DNA of 64,000 bases from Nonomuraea rubra (GCF_014207985.1 NZ_JACHMI010000001.1:9841001-9905000); one strand, 5' to 3'; counted from the first letter of the stretch, positions 1 through 8,770 are shown. The notes: generated by a model from the letters alone, not told the origin. Made by a program: numbers and translations.

Positions 1-96
1 CGGCGAGCACGCGACCAGCCTAAAGGCGCTGGCCGCGCGTGTGTCCCCGAAAACTTTCACGAGCGCCGGCCGCCGGGACTCCCGTAGGCTCTGGGA

Positions 97-435
97 GTGG
101 CCCCTGACAACAAGCAGCCCCAGGGCGAGCGGTTCTTCACGCCGGGCGCGACCGGCTTCCGCAAGGCGGTCGAGCGGCGCAGCGCGGTGCCGATGACGTT
201 CCTGTTCACGCAGGTGCCCCGGTGGGTGGCGCCGGCCCTGCTGGTGATCCTCCTGCTGGCGGGGTTCGCCGTGACCAACCCGCTCGGCGGGGTCGCCGTG
301 CTGCCGGTGCTGGCCTTCGTGGGGTGGCTGGCCTACCTGTCGTGGCCGTCCCTGAGCGTCAGCGGGAAGGTGTTGCGGGTCGCCATGCTCACCTTCCTGG
401 TGCTCCTGGTGGCGACCCGCTTCGGGGCCTTCTAG
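97..435 (+). CDS. Small two-to-three-helix membrane protein (DUF6703-like)
   Basis: A 112-residue protein of unknown function. The first 45 residues are polar and basic. They are followed by hydrophobic segments at about 47-62, 65-83 and 93-110, so it is probably an inner-membrane protein with a cytoplasmic N-terminus. It resembles short actinobacterial membrane proteins grouped as DUF6703, a family call made from memory. The GTG start has a GGGAG directly against it, which is closer than usual. It converges with the aldehyde dehydrogenase gene, with only 6 bp between the two stop codons. Confidence 0.6.
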   Translation: MAPDNKQPQGERFFTPGATGFRKAVERRSAVPMTFLFTQVPRWVAPALLVILLLAGFAVTNPLGGVAVLPVLAFVGWLAYLSWPSLSVSGKVLRVAMLTFLVLLVATRFGAF

Positions 436-441
436 GGCCTT

Positions 442-1971
442 CTACGGCAGCAGCGTGTAGCTGGGGAAGTTGCCCGGGAGGCGTTCGCCGTCCTGGCCGC
501 TGGTGGCGGCGCGGACGAGCAGGTCGCCGCCGACGAACGCGCCGCGCCACGACGCGCCGAGCCCGCCGAAGAGCTCCTCGCGGTCCCCGCGCGAGCGTGG
601 CCGGTTGTGACCGACCTTGAAGGCCCGCACCTCGGGTGCCAGCCGGGCGAAGGTGTCGGCCGACTCGCAGGACAGGGTGGCCACCAGGGCGCCGTTGCTG
701 GCGTTCATCGCGGCCAGCAGCTCCGCCTCCGTGTCCACCAGCACGATCGTGTCCACGGGGCCGAACGGCTCCGCGTGGTGGAGGGGTGAGGAGGGCGGCG
801 GGTTGAGCAGCGCCGTCGGCGCGAAGTAAGCGGAAATATCCTGACCGGGGAGGAAGTGTCCGGAGTCGAGGGACGCGCGGTGGATCGGCACGCCGCCCCT
901 CGTGATCGCCTCGTCCACCTGGTCGGCCAGTTCCTTGGCCTTCGAGGCGTTGATCAGCGGGCCGAAGTCGAGCGCGGGCAGGTCGTCGTCCGGGTCCGCC
1001 ACGGCCAGCGGGTGCCCGAACCGCAGCGAGCCGACCGCCTCCAGGTAGGCCGACAGGAACTCGTGGAACAGCGAGCGCTGCACGACGAAGCGCGGGTAGG
1101 CGGTGCAGCGCTGCTTGCCGTAGTCGAAGGAGCCGCGGATCTGCCGGGCGAGCAGGTCCCAGTCGCCGTACTCCCAGACGCCCCAGGAGTTCAGCCCCTC
1201 CTGTTCGAGGACGTGGCGCCGCCCGAGGTCGGCCAGCGAGGTGGCCACCTTGGCCCCGGCGTCCCTGCCGCCCACGAACGACACGCAGCCCAGCGAGCCC
1301 GAGCCGACGAGCACCGGCGACAGCTCCGCCCCTCCCCCGCTGACCAGCGTGAACGGCAGCCCCTCCCGTACGGCTAGCGCGCAGGCGAGGGTGAGGCAGC
1401 ACAGGCCGCCGTCGGTGGGCGTCTTGGCGATCACCGCGTTGCCGGCCAGCGCCTGCACGAGCATGGCGTGCATGAGCACGCTCATCGGGTAGTTCCAGCT
1501 CGCGATGTTGCTGACCGGCCCCGGCAGCGGCGTGCGGCCCGCCACCATGCGGTCGATCTCCTCGACGTACCAGCGCACGCCGTCCAGGCAGCGGTCCACG
1601 TCGGCGCGGGCCGTCTTCCAGGGTTTGCCGATCTCCCAGACCAGCAGCAGGGCCAGCAGGTCGCGGTGCGCGGCCATGGAGTCCACGGCCGCCAGGACCA
1701 TGGCCTTGCGATCGGCGAGCGGCAGGTGGCGCCACCTGTTGTGCTCCTCGACCGCGCCCGCCACCGCCCGTCCCGCGCCCGCCCGGTCGAGCCTGGGCGG
1801 GCCCGCGATGGCGGTCCCGTCGAGCGGCGAGAAGACGGGCGCCGGCCGGCCGTCGCGGTGCCAGATGCCGCCCCAGTGGTTCAGCACCCGGTCGTCGTGA
1901 AAGGCTTCGGGGGCCACCGAACAGCACTGTTCGTAGGCGTCCCGCCAGGACGTGCCCGGCTTGAGCCGCAT
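442..1971 (-). CDS. Aldehyde dehydrogenase family protein, last gene of the glyoxylate operon
   Basis: A 509-residue NAD(P)-dependent aldehyde dehydrogenase fold. The catalytic cysteine is visible in GKQRCTAYPR, and a glutamate lies in LEQEGLNSWG where most relatives have ELGGK, so the general-base loop is atypical. I place the start at the second ATG (1971), because AGGAGG lies 6 nt before it; an ATG at 1977 abuts that site. The gene follows glyoxylate carboligase with an 11-nt gap and is the 3' end of the sucCD-hyi-glxR-gcl operon. A role on a C2 or C3 aldehyde such as glycolaldehyde, glyoxylate or a semialdehyde is inferred from context. A CoA-acylating role cannot be excluded. Confidence 0.85.
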   Translation of the reverse strand: MRLKPGTSWRDAYEQCCSVAPEAFHDDRVLNHWGGIWHRDGRPAPVFSPLDGTAIAGPPRLDRAGAGRAVAGAVEEHNRWRHLPLADRKAMVLAAVDSMAAHRDLLALLLVWEIGKPWKTARADVDRCLDGVRWYVEEIDRMVAGRTPLPGPVSNIASWNYPMSVLMHAMLVQALAGNAVIAKTPTDGGLCCLTLACALAVREGLPFTLVSGGGAELSPVLVGSGSLGCVSFVGGRDAGAKVATSLADLGRRHVLEQEGLNSWGVWEYGDWDLLARQIRGSFDYGKQRCTAYPRFVVQRSLFHEFLSAYLEAVGSLRFGHPLAVADPDDDLPALDFGPLINASKAKELADQVDEAITRGGVPIHRASLDSGHFLPGQDISAYFAPTALLNPPPSSPLHHAEPFGPVDTIVLVDTEAELLAAMNASNGALVATLSCESADTFARLAPEVRAFKVGHNRPRSRGDREELFGGLGASWRGAFVGGDLLVRAATSGQDGERLPGNFPSYTLLP

Positions 1972-1982
1972 GTCCATCCTCC

Positions 1983-3704
1983 TCAGTCCGACCAGTCGGC
2001 GGTGATGAGCTCGGGCAGCGGCTCGAACTCCTTGACGGACTCCAGCGACGGGCCCATGGCGGCGTTCGCCTCGCGCTCCACCATCACCTCCACCAGGACC
2101 GGCAGCCTCTTGTCCGCCGCCTCGGCGGTGGCCCAGGCCAGCGCGTCGCGGATGTCGCCGGGCAGCTCCACCCGCCGCGCCGGGCAGCCGAACGCCTCCA
2201 TGGCCTTGACATGGTCGATGCCGCCCTCCCCGTAGTGCAGGTCGACGGCGTAGTTCATGCCGTACGGGAGCTCCGCCTGCCTGATCAGCCCCAGGTACTC
2301 GTTGTTGATCATGACGATGACGAACGGCACCCGGTACTGCGCCGCCACCGCCACCTCCTCCATCAGGAACTGGAAGGAGTAGTCGCCGACCACCGCCACG
2401 ACCTGCCGCTCGGGATGGGCGAGCTTGACCCCCATGGCGGCGGGCACCTCCCAGCCCAGCGGCCCGGCCTGCCCGCAGACCAGGTAGCGGCGCGGCAGGT
2501 AGGTGGTCTGGAACTGGCCGGACCAGATCTGGTACAGCCCGATCGCGGTGACGAACGTGGTGTCCCGCGGGAAGTACTCGTTGATCTCCTTGAACACCCT
2601 GGGCGGCTTGATCGGCACGTCCTCGAAGTCGTCCCTGCGGCCCATCGTGCCGCGCAGCTCGGCCACCCGGCGCGGCCACCTGCCCGGCTCCTTCGGCCCG
2701 CCGCGGCGGCGCGCCTCGTCGCGCAGGTCGGCCAGCACGGGGCGGGCGTGCCCGAGCACGCCCAGGTCGGGCTCGAAGACCCGCCCGATCTGCATGGGGT
2801 CGATGTCCACGTGCACGAACTTGCGCCCCCGCCGGTAGACGTCGAGGTCACCGGTGTGCCGGTCGCCGAAGCGCGCGCCCACGGCCAGCACCAGGTCGCT
2901 CTCCAGGAACGCGGCGTTGCCCCACCGCGTCTGCGTCTGCGTGCCGGCCATCCCGGCGAACAGCGGGTGGTCCTCGGGGAAGGCCCCCTTGCCCATGAGC
3001 GTCACCTGCACCGGGATCTGCAGGTGCTCGGCCAGCGACCGCAGCTCCTCGGTCGCGTCGCCGATGATCACGCCGCCGCCCGCCAGGATGATCGGCTGGC
3101 TGGCCTCCTCCAGGAGGTCCATGGCCGCCCGGACGGCCTTGGGCAGCGGCCTGGGCACCTCGACGGGCAGCGGCGCGTCCAGCGCGGGGTCGTACCGGCA
3201 GGAACCGCGCTGGACGTCGAGCGGGAGGTCGATGAGCACGGGCCCCGGGCGGCCCGAGCGGGCGATCCTGAACGCCTCCCTGAACAGCCACGGCGCCTGC
3301 GCGGGCTCCTTGAGCTGCACCGCCCACTTGGTCACCGGCTTGGCGATCTCCACGATGTCCACCGCCTGGAACGCCTCCTGGTGCAGCTTGGAGGTCACGG
3401 CCTGCCCGGTGACGCAGATCATCGGGATCGAGTCGGCCAGCGCGGTGTAGAGGCCGGTGATCATGTTCGTGCCGGCGGGGCCGCTGGTGCCGATGCAGAC
3501 GCCGACGTTCCCTGTGACCCTGGCCCAGCCGTCGGCCGCGTGGGTGCCGCCCTCCTCGTGGCGTACGGTGATGTGCCGGATCGAGCTGTTCTGGAGTGCG
3601 GCGTACAGGGGCAGGATGGCCGCGCCGGGAATGCCGAAGACGGTGTCCACCCCCTCCGACTCCAGCACCTGGACCACGGCTTCCATGCAGGGCATGCGGT
3701 TCAT
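1983..3704 (-). CDS. gcl: Glyoxylate carboligase (tartronate-semialdehyde synthase)
   Basis: A 573-residue ThDP enzyme that joins two glyoxylates into tartronate semialdehyde and CO2. Family hallmarks are GTSGPAGTNMITGLY, GRPGPVLIDLPLDVQ, CGQAGPLGW and the ThDP/Mg motif GDYSFQF followed later by NNEYLGLIRQ. The region matching the E. coli enzyme's RHVEG reads RHEEG here (Glu50), so the classical ThDP glutamate is present instead of valine. The ATG overlaps the glxR stop by 4 nt (ATGA), which implies coupled translation. It supplies the substrate of GlxR encoded just upstream and is the main sink for glyoxylate in this cluster. Confidence 0.93.
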   Translation of the reverse strand: MNRMPCMEAVVQVLESEGVDTVFGIPGAAILPLYAALQNSSIRHITVRHEEGGTHAADGWARVTGNVGVCIGTSGPAGTNMITGLYTALADSIPMICVTGQAVTSKLHQEAFQAVDIVEIAKPVTKWAVQLKEPAQAPWLFREAFRIARSGRPGPVLIDLPLDVQRGSCRYDPALDAPLPVEVPRPLPKAVRAAMDLLEEASQPIILAGGGVIIGDATEELRSLAEHLQIPVQVTLMGKGAFPEDHPLFAGMAGTQTQTRWGNAAFLESDLVLAVGARFGDRHTGDLDVYRRGRKFVHVDIDPMQIGRVFEPDLGVLGHARPVLADLRDEARRRGGPKEPGRWPRRVAELRGTMGRRDDFEDVPIKPPRVFKEINEYFPRDTTFVTAIGLYQIWSGQFQTTYLPRRYLVCGQAGPLGWEVPAAMGVKLAHPERQVVAVVGDYSFQFLMEEVAVAAQYRVPFVIVMINNEYLGLIRQAELPYGMNYAVDLHYGEGGIDHVKAMEAFGCPARRVELPGDIRDALAWATAEAADKRLPVLVEVMVEREANAAMGPSLESVKEFEPLPELITADWSD

Positions 3705-4561
3705 GCATTCAGCCTTTCGATCACCTTGAGCAGGGCGGAGTGGTCGAGCGAGCCGTGGCCCTGCGCCCTGGCCGCGGCCACGAGCTGGGCGACCTGCCCG
3801 GTGAGCGGCAGGCTGACGCCGGCCTCGCGGGCCGCGGCCACGGCGATGCCCATGTCCTTGTGGTGCAGGTCGATGCGGAAGCCGGGGGTGAACTCCCGCT
3901 TGACCATGGTGTGCCGCTTGAGCTCCAGGATCCGGGAGCCCGCCAGGCCGCCGGCCAGCACGTCGAGCCCGGGAGCCGGGTCCACGCCCGAGGCCTCCAG
4001 CAGCACGATCGCCTCCGACACGAGCCCGTAGATGCCGCCGACGACGAGCTGGTTGGCCGCCTTGACGGTCTGGCCCGCGCCGGCGGGGCCGACGTGCACG
4101 ACGGTGACGCCGAGGCGGTCCAGGACGGGCCTGGCCGCCTCCACGTCCTCCGGCGCGCCGCCGACCATGATCGACAGGGTGCCGTCGATCGCGCCGCGCT
4201 CGCCGCCGCTGACGGGGGCGTCCAGGGCCCGTACGCCGGCCTCCGCGGCCCGCCTGGCGACCCACCGGGAGGTCTCGGGCTTGATCGTGCTCATGTCGAT
4301 GTAGAGGAGGTTGGGCTTGCCGTACTCGATGACGAGCGGTGCGACCTCCTCCACCTGCGGCGAGTCGGGCAGCATCGTGATCACGACGTCCGCGCCCCCG
4401 ACCGCGTCCACCACGCCCGTGGCCGCCTTGCCGCCCAGCGCGACGAGCTGCTCGATGCGCTCGGCGCTCACGTCGTAACCGGTCACGGCGAATCCGGCCT
4501 TGAGGAGGTTGGCGGCCATCGGGCTGCCCATGATCCCCAGGCCGACGAACCCGATGTTCAT
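3701..4561 (-). CDS. glxR: Tartronate semialdehyde reductase (2-hydroxy-3-oxopropionate reductase)
   Basis: A 286-residue beta-hydroxyacid dehydrogenase. The N-terminal Rossmann motif is GFVGLGIMGSPMAANLL, the substrate motif DAPVSGGERGA is at about 120, and the catalytic lysine lies in GQTVKAANQ. It reduces tartronate semialdehyde to glycerate with NAD(P)H, directly after the Gcl step. The start at 4561 overlaps the hyi stop by 4 nt and has GGAGG upstream; its own stop overlaps gcl by 4 nt. Length is normal for the family. The paralogous 3-hydroxyisobutyrate dehydrogenases look similar, but the gcl-hyi context favours GlxR. Confidence 0.92.
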   Translation of the reverse strand: MNIGFVGLGIMGSPMAANLLKAGFAVTGYDVSAERIEQLVALGGKAATGVVDAVGGADVVITMLPDSPQVEEVAPLVIEYGKPNLLYIDMSTIKPETSRWVARRAAEAGVRALDAPVSGGERGAIDGTLSIMVGGAPEDVEAARPVLDRLGVTVVHVGPAGAGQTVKAANQLVVGGIYGLVSEAIVLLEASGVDPAPGLDVLAGGLAGSRILELKRHTMVKREFTPGFRIDLHHKDMGIAVAAAREAGVSLPLTGQVAQLVAAARAQGHGSLDHSALLKVIERLNA

Positions 4562-5322
4562 CCCTGCCTCCAGTCGAACGCGCCCGGCCCCTCGTGCCGG
4601 TACTCCAGGCCGACGTGGCCGCGGTAGCCCGCCGCCTCCAGGTGCGCGAAGATCTCCTCGTACGGCATCGCGCCGCTCCCCGGCCGCCCCCTGCCGGGAT
4701 CGTCGGCGATCTGCACGTGCCCGAACCGGCCCGCGTGCCGGTCGATGAGCGCCAGCACGTTCTCCCCCATCCGGTGCAGGTGGTACAGGTCGGCCAGGAA
4801 GGCCACGTTGTCCCTGTCCACCTGGTCGATGAGCTCGAACGCCGCGCCCGCCGAGGTGATCGGGTAGAGCGGGTTCTCGTGGGAGTTGAGCGCCTCGACG
4901 ACCACGGTCGCGCCGATGCCGGCTGCCGCGTCCGCCGCCCGGCGCAGGTTCGCCACGGCCAGCTCCCTGTCGGTGCCGGGGCCGTTGCCGTACAGGGCGT
5001 TCAGCACCGGGCAGCCCAGCTCGCCGGCGAACCGGACGGCGACGTCGATGTTGGCCTGGAAGCGGTCCGAGGTCTCCGGCCTGGCCAGCAGGCCGCGCTC
5101 GCCCGCCGCCATGTCGCCGGCGTCGAAGTTGAGCCCGACCAGGCGCACCCCGGCGTCCTCGATGGCCTGCCGCAGCTCGGCCAGCGCCGCGGCACCCGGG
5201 TCGGGGCCGTCGAACGGCCACCACAGCTCGACCGCGTCGAACCCGCACTTGGCCGCCGCCGCCGGGCGCTCCAGCAGCGGCAGGCCGGTGAACAGGATGG
5301 AGAGGTTGACGTCGAACCTCAT
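4558..5322 (-). CDS. hyi: Hydroxypyruvate isomerase
   Basis: A 254-residue TIM-barrel protein of the xylose-isomerase-like superfamily that interconverts hydroxypyruvate and tartronate semialdehyde. Characteristic parts are NLSILFTGLPLLER at the N-terminus, VVEALNSHENP, HLHRMGEN, HVQIADDPGRG and GLEYRHEG, with acidic and histidine metal ligands. I chose the start at 5322 because it matches the usual N-terminus (MRFDVNLS). An ATG at 5349 would overlap the sucD stop by 4 nt and add nine residues. That second start arises from a 27-bp spaced duplication of the junction. Neither start has a clear ribosome site, so expression probably depends on coupling to sucD. Confidence 0.9.
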   Translation of the reverse strand: MRFDVNLSILFTGLPLLERPAAAAKCGFDAVELWWPFDGPDPGAAALAELRQAIEDAGVRLVGLNFDAGDMAAGERGLLARPETSDRFQANIDVAVRFAGELGCPVLNALYGNGPGTDRELAVANLRRAADAAAGIGATVVVEALNSHENPLYPITSAGAAFELIDQVDRDNVAFLADLYHLHRMGENVLALIDRHAGRFGHVQIADDPGRGRPGSGAMPYEEIFAHLEAAGYRGHVGLEYRHEGPGAFDWRQG

Positions 5323-5364
5323 GGCCGCACCGATCGCCTGCGGTCTCATGACAGCACCGATCGC
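5319..5364. repeat. Tandem duplication of the sucD/hyi junction
   Basis: Two copies of a 19-nt sequence (TCATG[GA]C[CA]GCACCGATCGC on the plus strand) lie at 5319-5337 and 5346-5364, 27 bp apart, with 17 of 19 bases identical. Each copy carries an in-frame ATG for hyi. The outer copy also carries the sucD stop codon, so the duplication created a second possible hyi start joined to sucD by ATGA. Confidence 0.8.
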
Positions 5365-6218
5365 ATGAGGCGGGCGGTCTCCGACGGGGTCTTGCCGACG
5401 CGCACGCCGACCGCCTCCAGGGCCTCCTTCTTGGCCTGGGCGGTGCCGGACGAGCCGGACACGATCGCGCCCGCGTGGCCCATCGTCTTGCCCTCGGGAG
5501 CGGTGAAGCCCGCGACGTAGGCCACGACGGGCTTGGTGACGTTCGCGGCGATGTAGGCGGCGGCCCGCTCCTCGGCGTCGCCGCCGATCTCGCCGATCAT
5601 CACGATGGCGTCGGTGCCCGGGTCGTCCTGGAACGCCTGCAGGCAGTCGATGTGCGTGGTGCCGATGACCGGGTCGCCGCCGATGCCGACGGCCGTGGAG
5701 AAGCCGAGGTCGCGCAGCTCGTACATGAGCTGGTACGTCAGCGTCCCCGACTTCGAGACCAGCCCGATGCGGCCCGCGGAGGTGATGTCGGCGGGGATGA
5801 TGCCGGCCGACGACTGGCCGGGGCTGATCAGGCCCGGGCAGTTGGGCCCGATGATCCTGGTGCGGCCGCTCGCCAGGGCGCGGAAGCGCACGGCGTCGTG
5901 CACCGGCACCCCCTCGGTGATCACCACGCAGAGCGGCACCTCCGCCGTCACGGCCTCCTCCACGGCCGAGGCGGTGAAGCGCGGCGGCACGAAGATCACC
6001 GAAACGTCGGCACCGGTCTCCGCCGCGGCCTCGGCGACCGAGCCGAAGACCGGCACCGTCCGCTCCCCGAAGTCCACGGAACGGCCGCCCTTGCCGGGCG
6101 TCACGCCGGCCACGATGTCGGTGCCGGCGGCGAGCATGCGGGCGGTGTGGCGGGTGCCCTCCGCGCCCGTCATGCCCTGGACGAGTACCCGGCTGTCCTT
6201 GGTCAGAAAGATCGCCAT
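5346..6218 (-). CDS. sucD: Succinyl-CoA ligase-type alpha subunit (SucD family)
   Basis: A 290-residue CoA-binding and phosphohistidine subunit of an acyl-CoA ligase (NDP-forming). The CoA-binding Rossmann part is N-terminal ([19 protein letters not shown]), [12 protein letters not shown] is at 124-135, and the active-site phosphohistidine is His248 in [11 protein letters not shown]. The start codon directly abuts the sucC stop (TAAATG). By family it would make succinyl-CoA with SucC. Placed in a glyoxylate/oxalate operon it may be a second copy with another dicarboxylate substrate such as malate, but the sequence does not decide this. Confidence 0.88.
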   Translation of the reverse strand: MAIFLTKDSRVLVQGMTGAEGTRHTARMLAAGTDIVAGVTPGKGGRSVDFGERTVPVFGSVAEAAAETGADVSVIFVPPRFTASAVEEAVTAEVPLCVVITEGVPVHDAVRFRALASGRTRIIGPNCPGLISPGQSSAGIIPADITSAGRIGLVSKSGTLTYQLMYELRDLGFSTAVGIGGDPVIGTTHIDCLQAFQDDPGTDAIVMIGEIGGDAEERAAAYIAANVTKPVVAYVAGFTAPEGKTMGHAGAIVSGSSGTAQAKKEALEAVGVRVGKTPSETARLMRSVLS

Positions 6219-7352
6219 TTACGCACCTGCCGCGAGTCTGGCCGCCATCTCGGCGGCGCCGTCCATGGTTGCGACCTGGCGGACCGCCGGATGGCGGGCG
6301 TCGCTGAGTATGCGCCGGCCGACCTCGGCGTTGTTGCCGTCCAGCCGTACGACGATGGGCGTGCCGTGGCCGCGCTCGCCGAGCAGCTCCAGCGCGGTGA
6401 CGATGCCGTTCGCCACCGCGTCGCAGGCCGTGATGCCGCCGAAGACGTTGACCAGCACCGAGCGCACGTCGGGGTCGGCCAGGATGATCTCCAGCCCGTC
6501 GGCCATGACCTGGGCGGACGCGCCGCCGCCGATGTCGAGGAAGTTCGCGGGGTCGGCCCCCGCTCCCGCCACCACGTCGAGCGTGCTCATGACCAGCCCG
6601 GCGCCGTTGCCGATCACGCCGACCGTGCCGTTCAGCTTGACGTAGTTGAGCCCCTTGGCCTTGGCGCGGTCCTCCAAGCTGTCCGTACGCTCGGCGTACT
6701 CCTCCCAGGAGTGGCGGAAGCCGGAGTTGTCGTCCAGGGTGACCTTGCCGTCGAGCGCCACGATCCGCTGGTCGGTGGTGCAGATCAGCGGGTTCACCTC
6801 GACGAGCAGCGCGTCCTCCTCGACCAGCACCCGCCACAGCTTCTCCAGCACCGGGCCCGCCTGCTCGGGCAGTCCGGCCTTGGCCGCCAGCAGCTTCGCG
6901 GTGTCGGCGTCCACGCCTGCCACGGGGTCGATCGGCAGCTTCACGAGGGCGTCGGGGTTCGTGGCCGCCAGCTCCTCGATCTCCATGCCGCCCTGCCCCG
7001 ACACCATCGCCAGGAACCCACCCTCGGCACGGTCCACCAGGAAGGCCGCGTAGTACTCCTCGAACGGCACGGTCGCGGCCTCCACCAGCACGCGGCGCGC
7101 GATATGCCCCTTGATGTCCATTCCGATGACGCGATCGGCCTCCGTCTCGGCCGCGACCGGCCCCGCCGCCGGTCTGATCCCGCCTGCCTTGCCCCGTCCA
7201 CCGGTCTTCACCTGGGCCTTGATGACAACGGGCGTGTCCAGCCCCGCCGCGATCTCGCGGGCCTCGGCCGGGGTGGCCGCGGTCCGGCCTGCGGGAACGG
7301 GGATCCCGTGACGCCCGAAGAGCTCCTTCGCCTGGTATTCGTACAGGTCCAT
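6219..7352 (-). CDS. sucC: Succinyl-CoA ligase-type beta subunit (SucC family)
   Basis: A 377-residue ATP-grasp subunit. Evidence includes the start [12 protein letters not shown], the nucleotide-binding region [28 protein letters not shown], and the C-terminal flavodoxin-like part with FLDIGGGAS and [18 protein letters not shown] stands 6 nt before the ATG, the best ribosome site of the operon. It is the first gene of a six-gene leftward operon (sucC-sucD-hyi-glxR-gcl-aldehyde dehydrogenase) with very short or overlapping junctions. An ATACnGTAT palindrome lies about 25 bp upstream and probably controls it. Confidence 0.88.
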   Translation of the reverse strand: MDLYEYQAKELFGRHGIPVPAGRTAATPAEAREIAAGLDTPVVIKAQVKTGGRGKAGGIRPAAGPVAAETEADRVIGMDIKGHIARRVLVEAATVPFEEYYAAFLVDRAEGGFLAMVSGQGGMEIEELAATNPDALVKLPIDPVAGVDADTAKLLAAKAGLPEQAGPVLEKLWRVLVEEDALLVEVNPLICTTDQRIVALDGKVTLDDNSGFRHSWEEYAERTDSLEDRAKAKGLNYVKLNGTVGVIGNGAGLVMSTLDVVAGAGADPANFLDIGGGASAQVMADGLEIILADPDVRSVLVNVFGGITACDAVANGIVTALELLGERGHGTPIVVRLDGNNAEVGRRILSDARHPAVRQVATMDGAAEMAARLAAGA

Positions 7353-7371
7353 TCGAGCCTCCTTTGTAGAC

Positions 7372-7383
7372 GGTATACCGTAT
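7372..7383. promoter_or_regulatory. ATACnGTAT operator candidate upstream of sucC
   Basis: GGTATACCGTAT contains ATACCGTAT (7375-7383), a 4-1-4 palindrome. It sits just before the sucC ribosome site, where a bound repressor would block transcription of the glyoxylate operon. The same core recurs at 7435, 18170 and 18322, always in control regions of this cluster, which suggests one regulator, most simply the GntR/FCD protein at 8923. Confidence 0.6.
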
Positions 7384-7431
7384 GGAGTATCCTCCGTCTA
7401 GGGTCTCGACAGGGACTGTGTAGCGGGATAT

Positions 7432-7446
7432 TCCATACAGTATGGA
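7432..7446. promoter_or_regulatory. Perfect 15-bp palindrome over the MFS start codon
   Basis: TCCATACAGTATGGA is a perfect 7-1-7 palindrome with the ATACnGTAT core. The ATG of the MFS gene (7442) lies inside it, so a repressor bound here would cover the start of the gene. No ribosome site precedes that ATG, which fits a leaderless message starting within the operator. Confidence 0.62.
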
Positions 7447-8770
7447 GAATGCAATTAAGGATTGGCGGGGGCGGTCGTACCGTCCCGGGCCGGTCCCCGC
7501 CGACCGCACCCGCATGTTCCGGCTGGCACTGGCCGCGATGGCGGTGATCAGCCCGCTCCAGTACGGCTACGCCGCGCTGCACGCCAGGCAGTCCTCCGGG
7601 CTGACCCTGCTCGCCATCTGGATCGCCTGCCAGGCCGCGGGCGCCCTGCCCGCGCTCCACCTCGTGCGACGGCGGCGGCTCGGCGTGCGCACCTGCCTGT
7701 CGGCCGGCGCCGCCCTGAGCGGCCTCGGCCTGCTCACCGCGGCCCTGGCGCCCGGCATCGACCCGTCCGCGCCCATGCCGGGCGCCGGCGACCTGGCGGC
7801 GTTGCTCTCCGCCGGCGGGCTCCTCGCGCTCGCCGGGTACGCCGTGCTCGGCGGGCTGGGGGCGGGGCTGGTCTACGGGGTCTGCGGCGAGGTCGTCTCC
7901 TCCTGGTACCCGGAACGCCCTGCCGCCCGCGTCGGCCTCATCACCGGCGCCTTCGGGTATGGCGCGGTCCCCCTGCTGCTCTGGGCCGGGATCGCGCCCG
8001 GCCTGACCTCGGCCGGCTTCCTGGCCTGCGCCGTCCTGGCCACGGCCGTCCTCGCCACCGCCGCCCGCCACCTGCGGCTCCCGCCGGCCCAGTGGTGGCC
8101 GGACGACGTGGACCCGCGTACGCACGCGCTGGACGCGGCCCGGCTGCGCACCTCCCCCGAGGCGGTCAAGCAGTTCGGGCTCGCGCAGGCGCTGCGCACG
8201 CGTACGCTGCCGGCGCTCGCGCTGATGCTGGTGTGCGCGGGAGCGGTGTCCCTGTTCGACGTGATCGTGGTGGCGAGCACCGGCGCGTGGGGCGCGCTGG
8301 CCCTGCTGGTGGCGCTGAACGGGGCCGGCAGGTCGGTGGCCATGCGCGCGGCGGAGCTGTTCGGCCGCCGCCGCGTCCTCGCGGGCGTCTTCGGCTCGCT
8401 CGCGCTCGGCCAGGTCCTGCTGGCCGTGGCCGTCCAGAACGCGGCAGCGGGCACGGTCATGCCCGGGCCGTCGGTGGGCACTCCCCTGCTGTGGCTGGGG
8501 GCCGTGGCGGCCGGGCTGGGCGGCGGGGCGTTCTATCCCCTGCTCGCCAGCCTCGTACGCGAGCTGTTCGGCACCGAACGCGCCACCGAGATCCACGCGG
8601 TCGTCTACAGCGCCAAGGCCGTGGCGGGCGTGGTGGCCGTGTCCCTGGCCGTCACCGCGCTGACCGCCCCCGGCGGCGCCCTGCTGGCCGCGGCCGCGCT
8701 GGCGGCCCTGCCCGCCCTGGCCACGCCGCGCCTGCGCATCCCCGGCCTGCCCGTCACGATCCCGCTGTGA
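7442..8770 (+). CDS. MFS transporter, OxlT-like (oxalate/formate carrier candidate)
   Basis: A 442-residue polytopic membrane protein with about 12 hydrophobic segments and a polar central loop near 215-245. The segment GLVYGVCGEVVSSWYPERPA resembles the helix and loop of the oxalate/formate antiporter group of the major facilitator superfamily. It lies between the glyoxylate operon and the GntR regulator and opposite oxc/frc genes, so uptake of oxalate, possibly in exchange for formate, is the best guess. The substrate is inference. The start at 7442 lies within an operator palindrome and lacks a ribosome site; an inner ATG at 7514 would cut off the basic N-terminus. Confidence 0.75.
   Translation: MENAIKDWRGRSYRPGPVPADRTRMFRLALAAMAVISPLQYGYAALHARQSSGLTLLAIWIACQAAGALPALHLVRRRRLGVRTCLSAGAALSGLGLLTAALAPGIDPSAPMPGAGDLAALLSAGGLLALAGYAVLGGLGAGLVYGVCGEVVSSWYPERPAARVGLITGAFGYGAVPLLLWAGIAPGLTSAGFLACAVLATAVLATAARHLRLPPAQWWPDDVDPRTHALDAARLRTSPEAVKQFGLAQALRTRTLPALALMLVCAGAVSLFDVIVVASTGAWGALALLVALNGAGRSVAMRAAELFGRRRVLAGVFGSLALGQVLLAVAVQNAAAGTVMPGPSVGTPLLWLGAVAAGLGGGAFYPLLASLVRELFGTERATEIHAVVYSAKAVAGVVAVSLAVTALTAPGGALLAAAALAALPALATPRLRIPGLPVTIPL

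Noticed and set aside
442..2679. A long minus-strand frame that spans the aldehyde dehydrogenase and the end of gcl
   Set aside because: The part beyond 1977 is gcl read in the wrong frame; the real aldehyde dehydrogenase starts after AGGAGG at 1971.
2211..4031. Long plus-strand frames opposite gcl, glxR and hyi
   Set aside because: They are His/Arg/Gly/Pro-rich shadows typical of high-GC coding DNA, with no family features.
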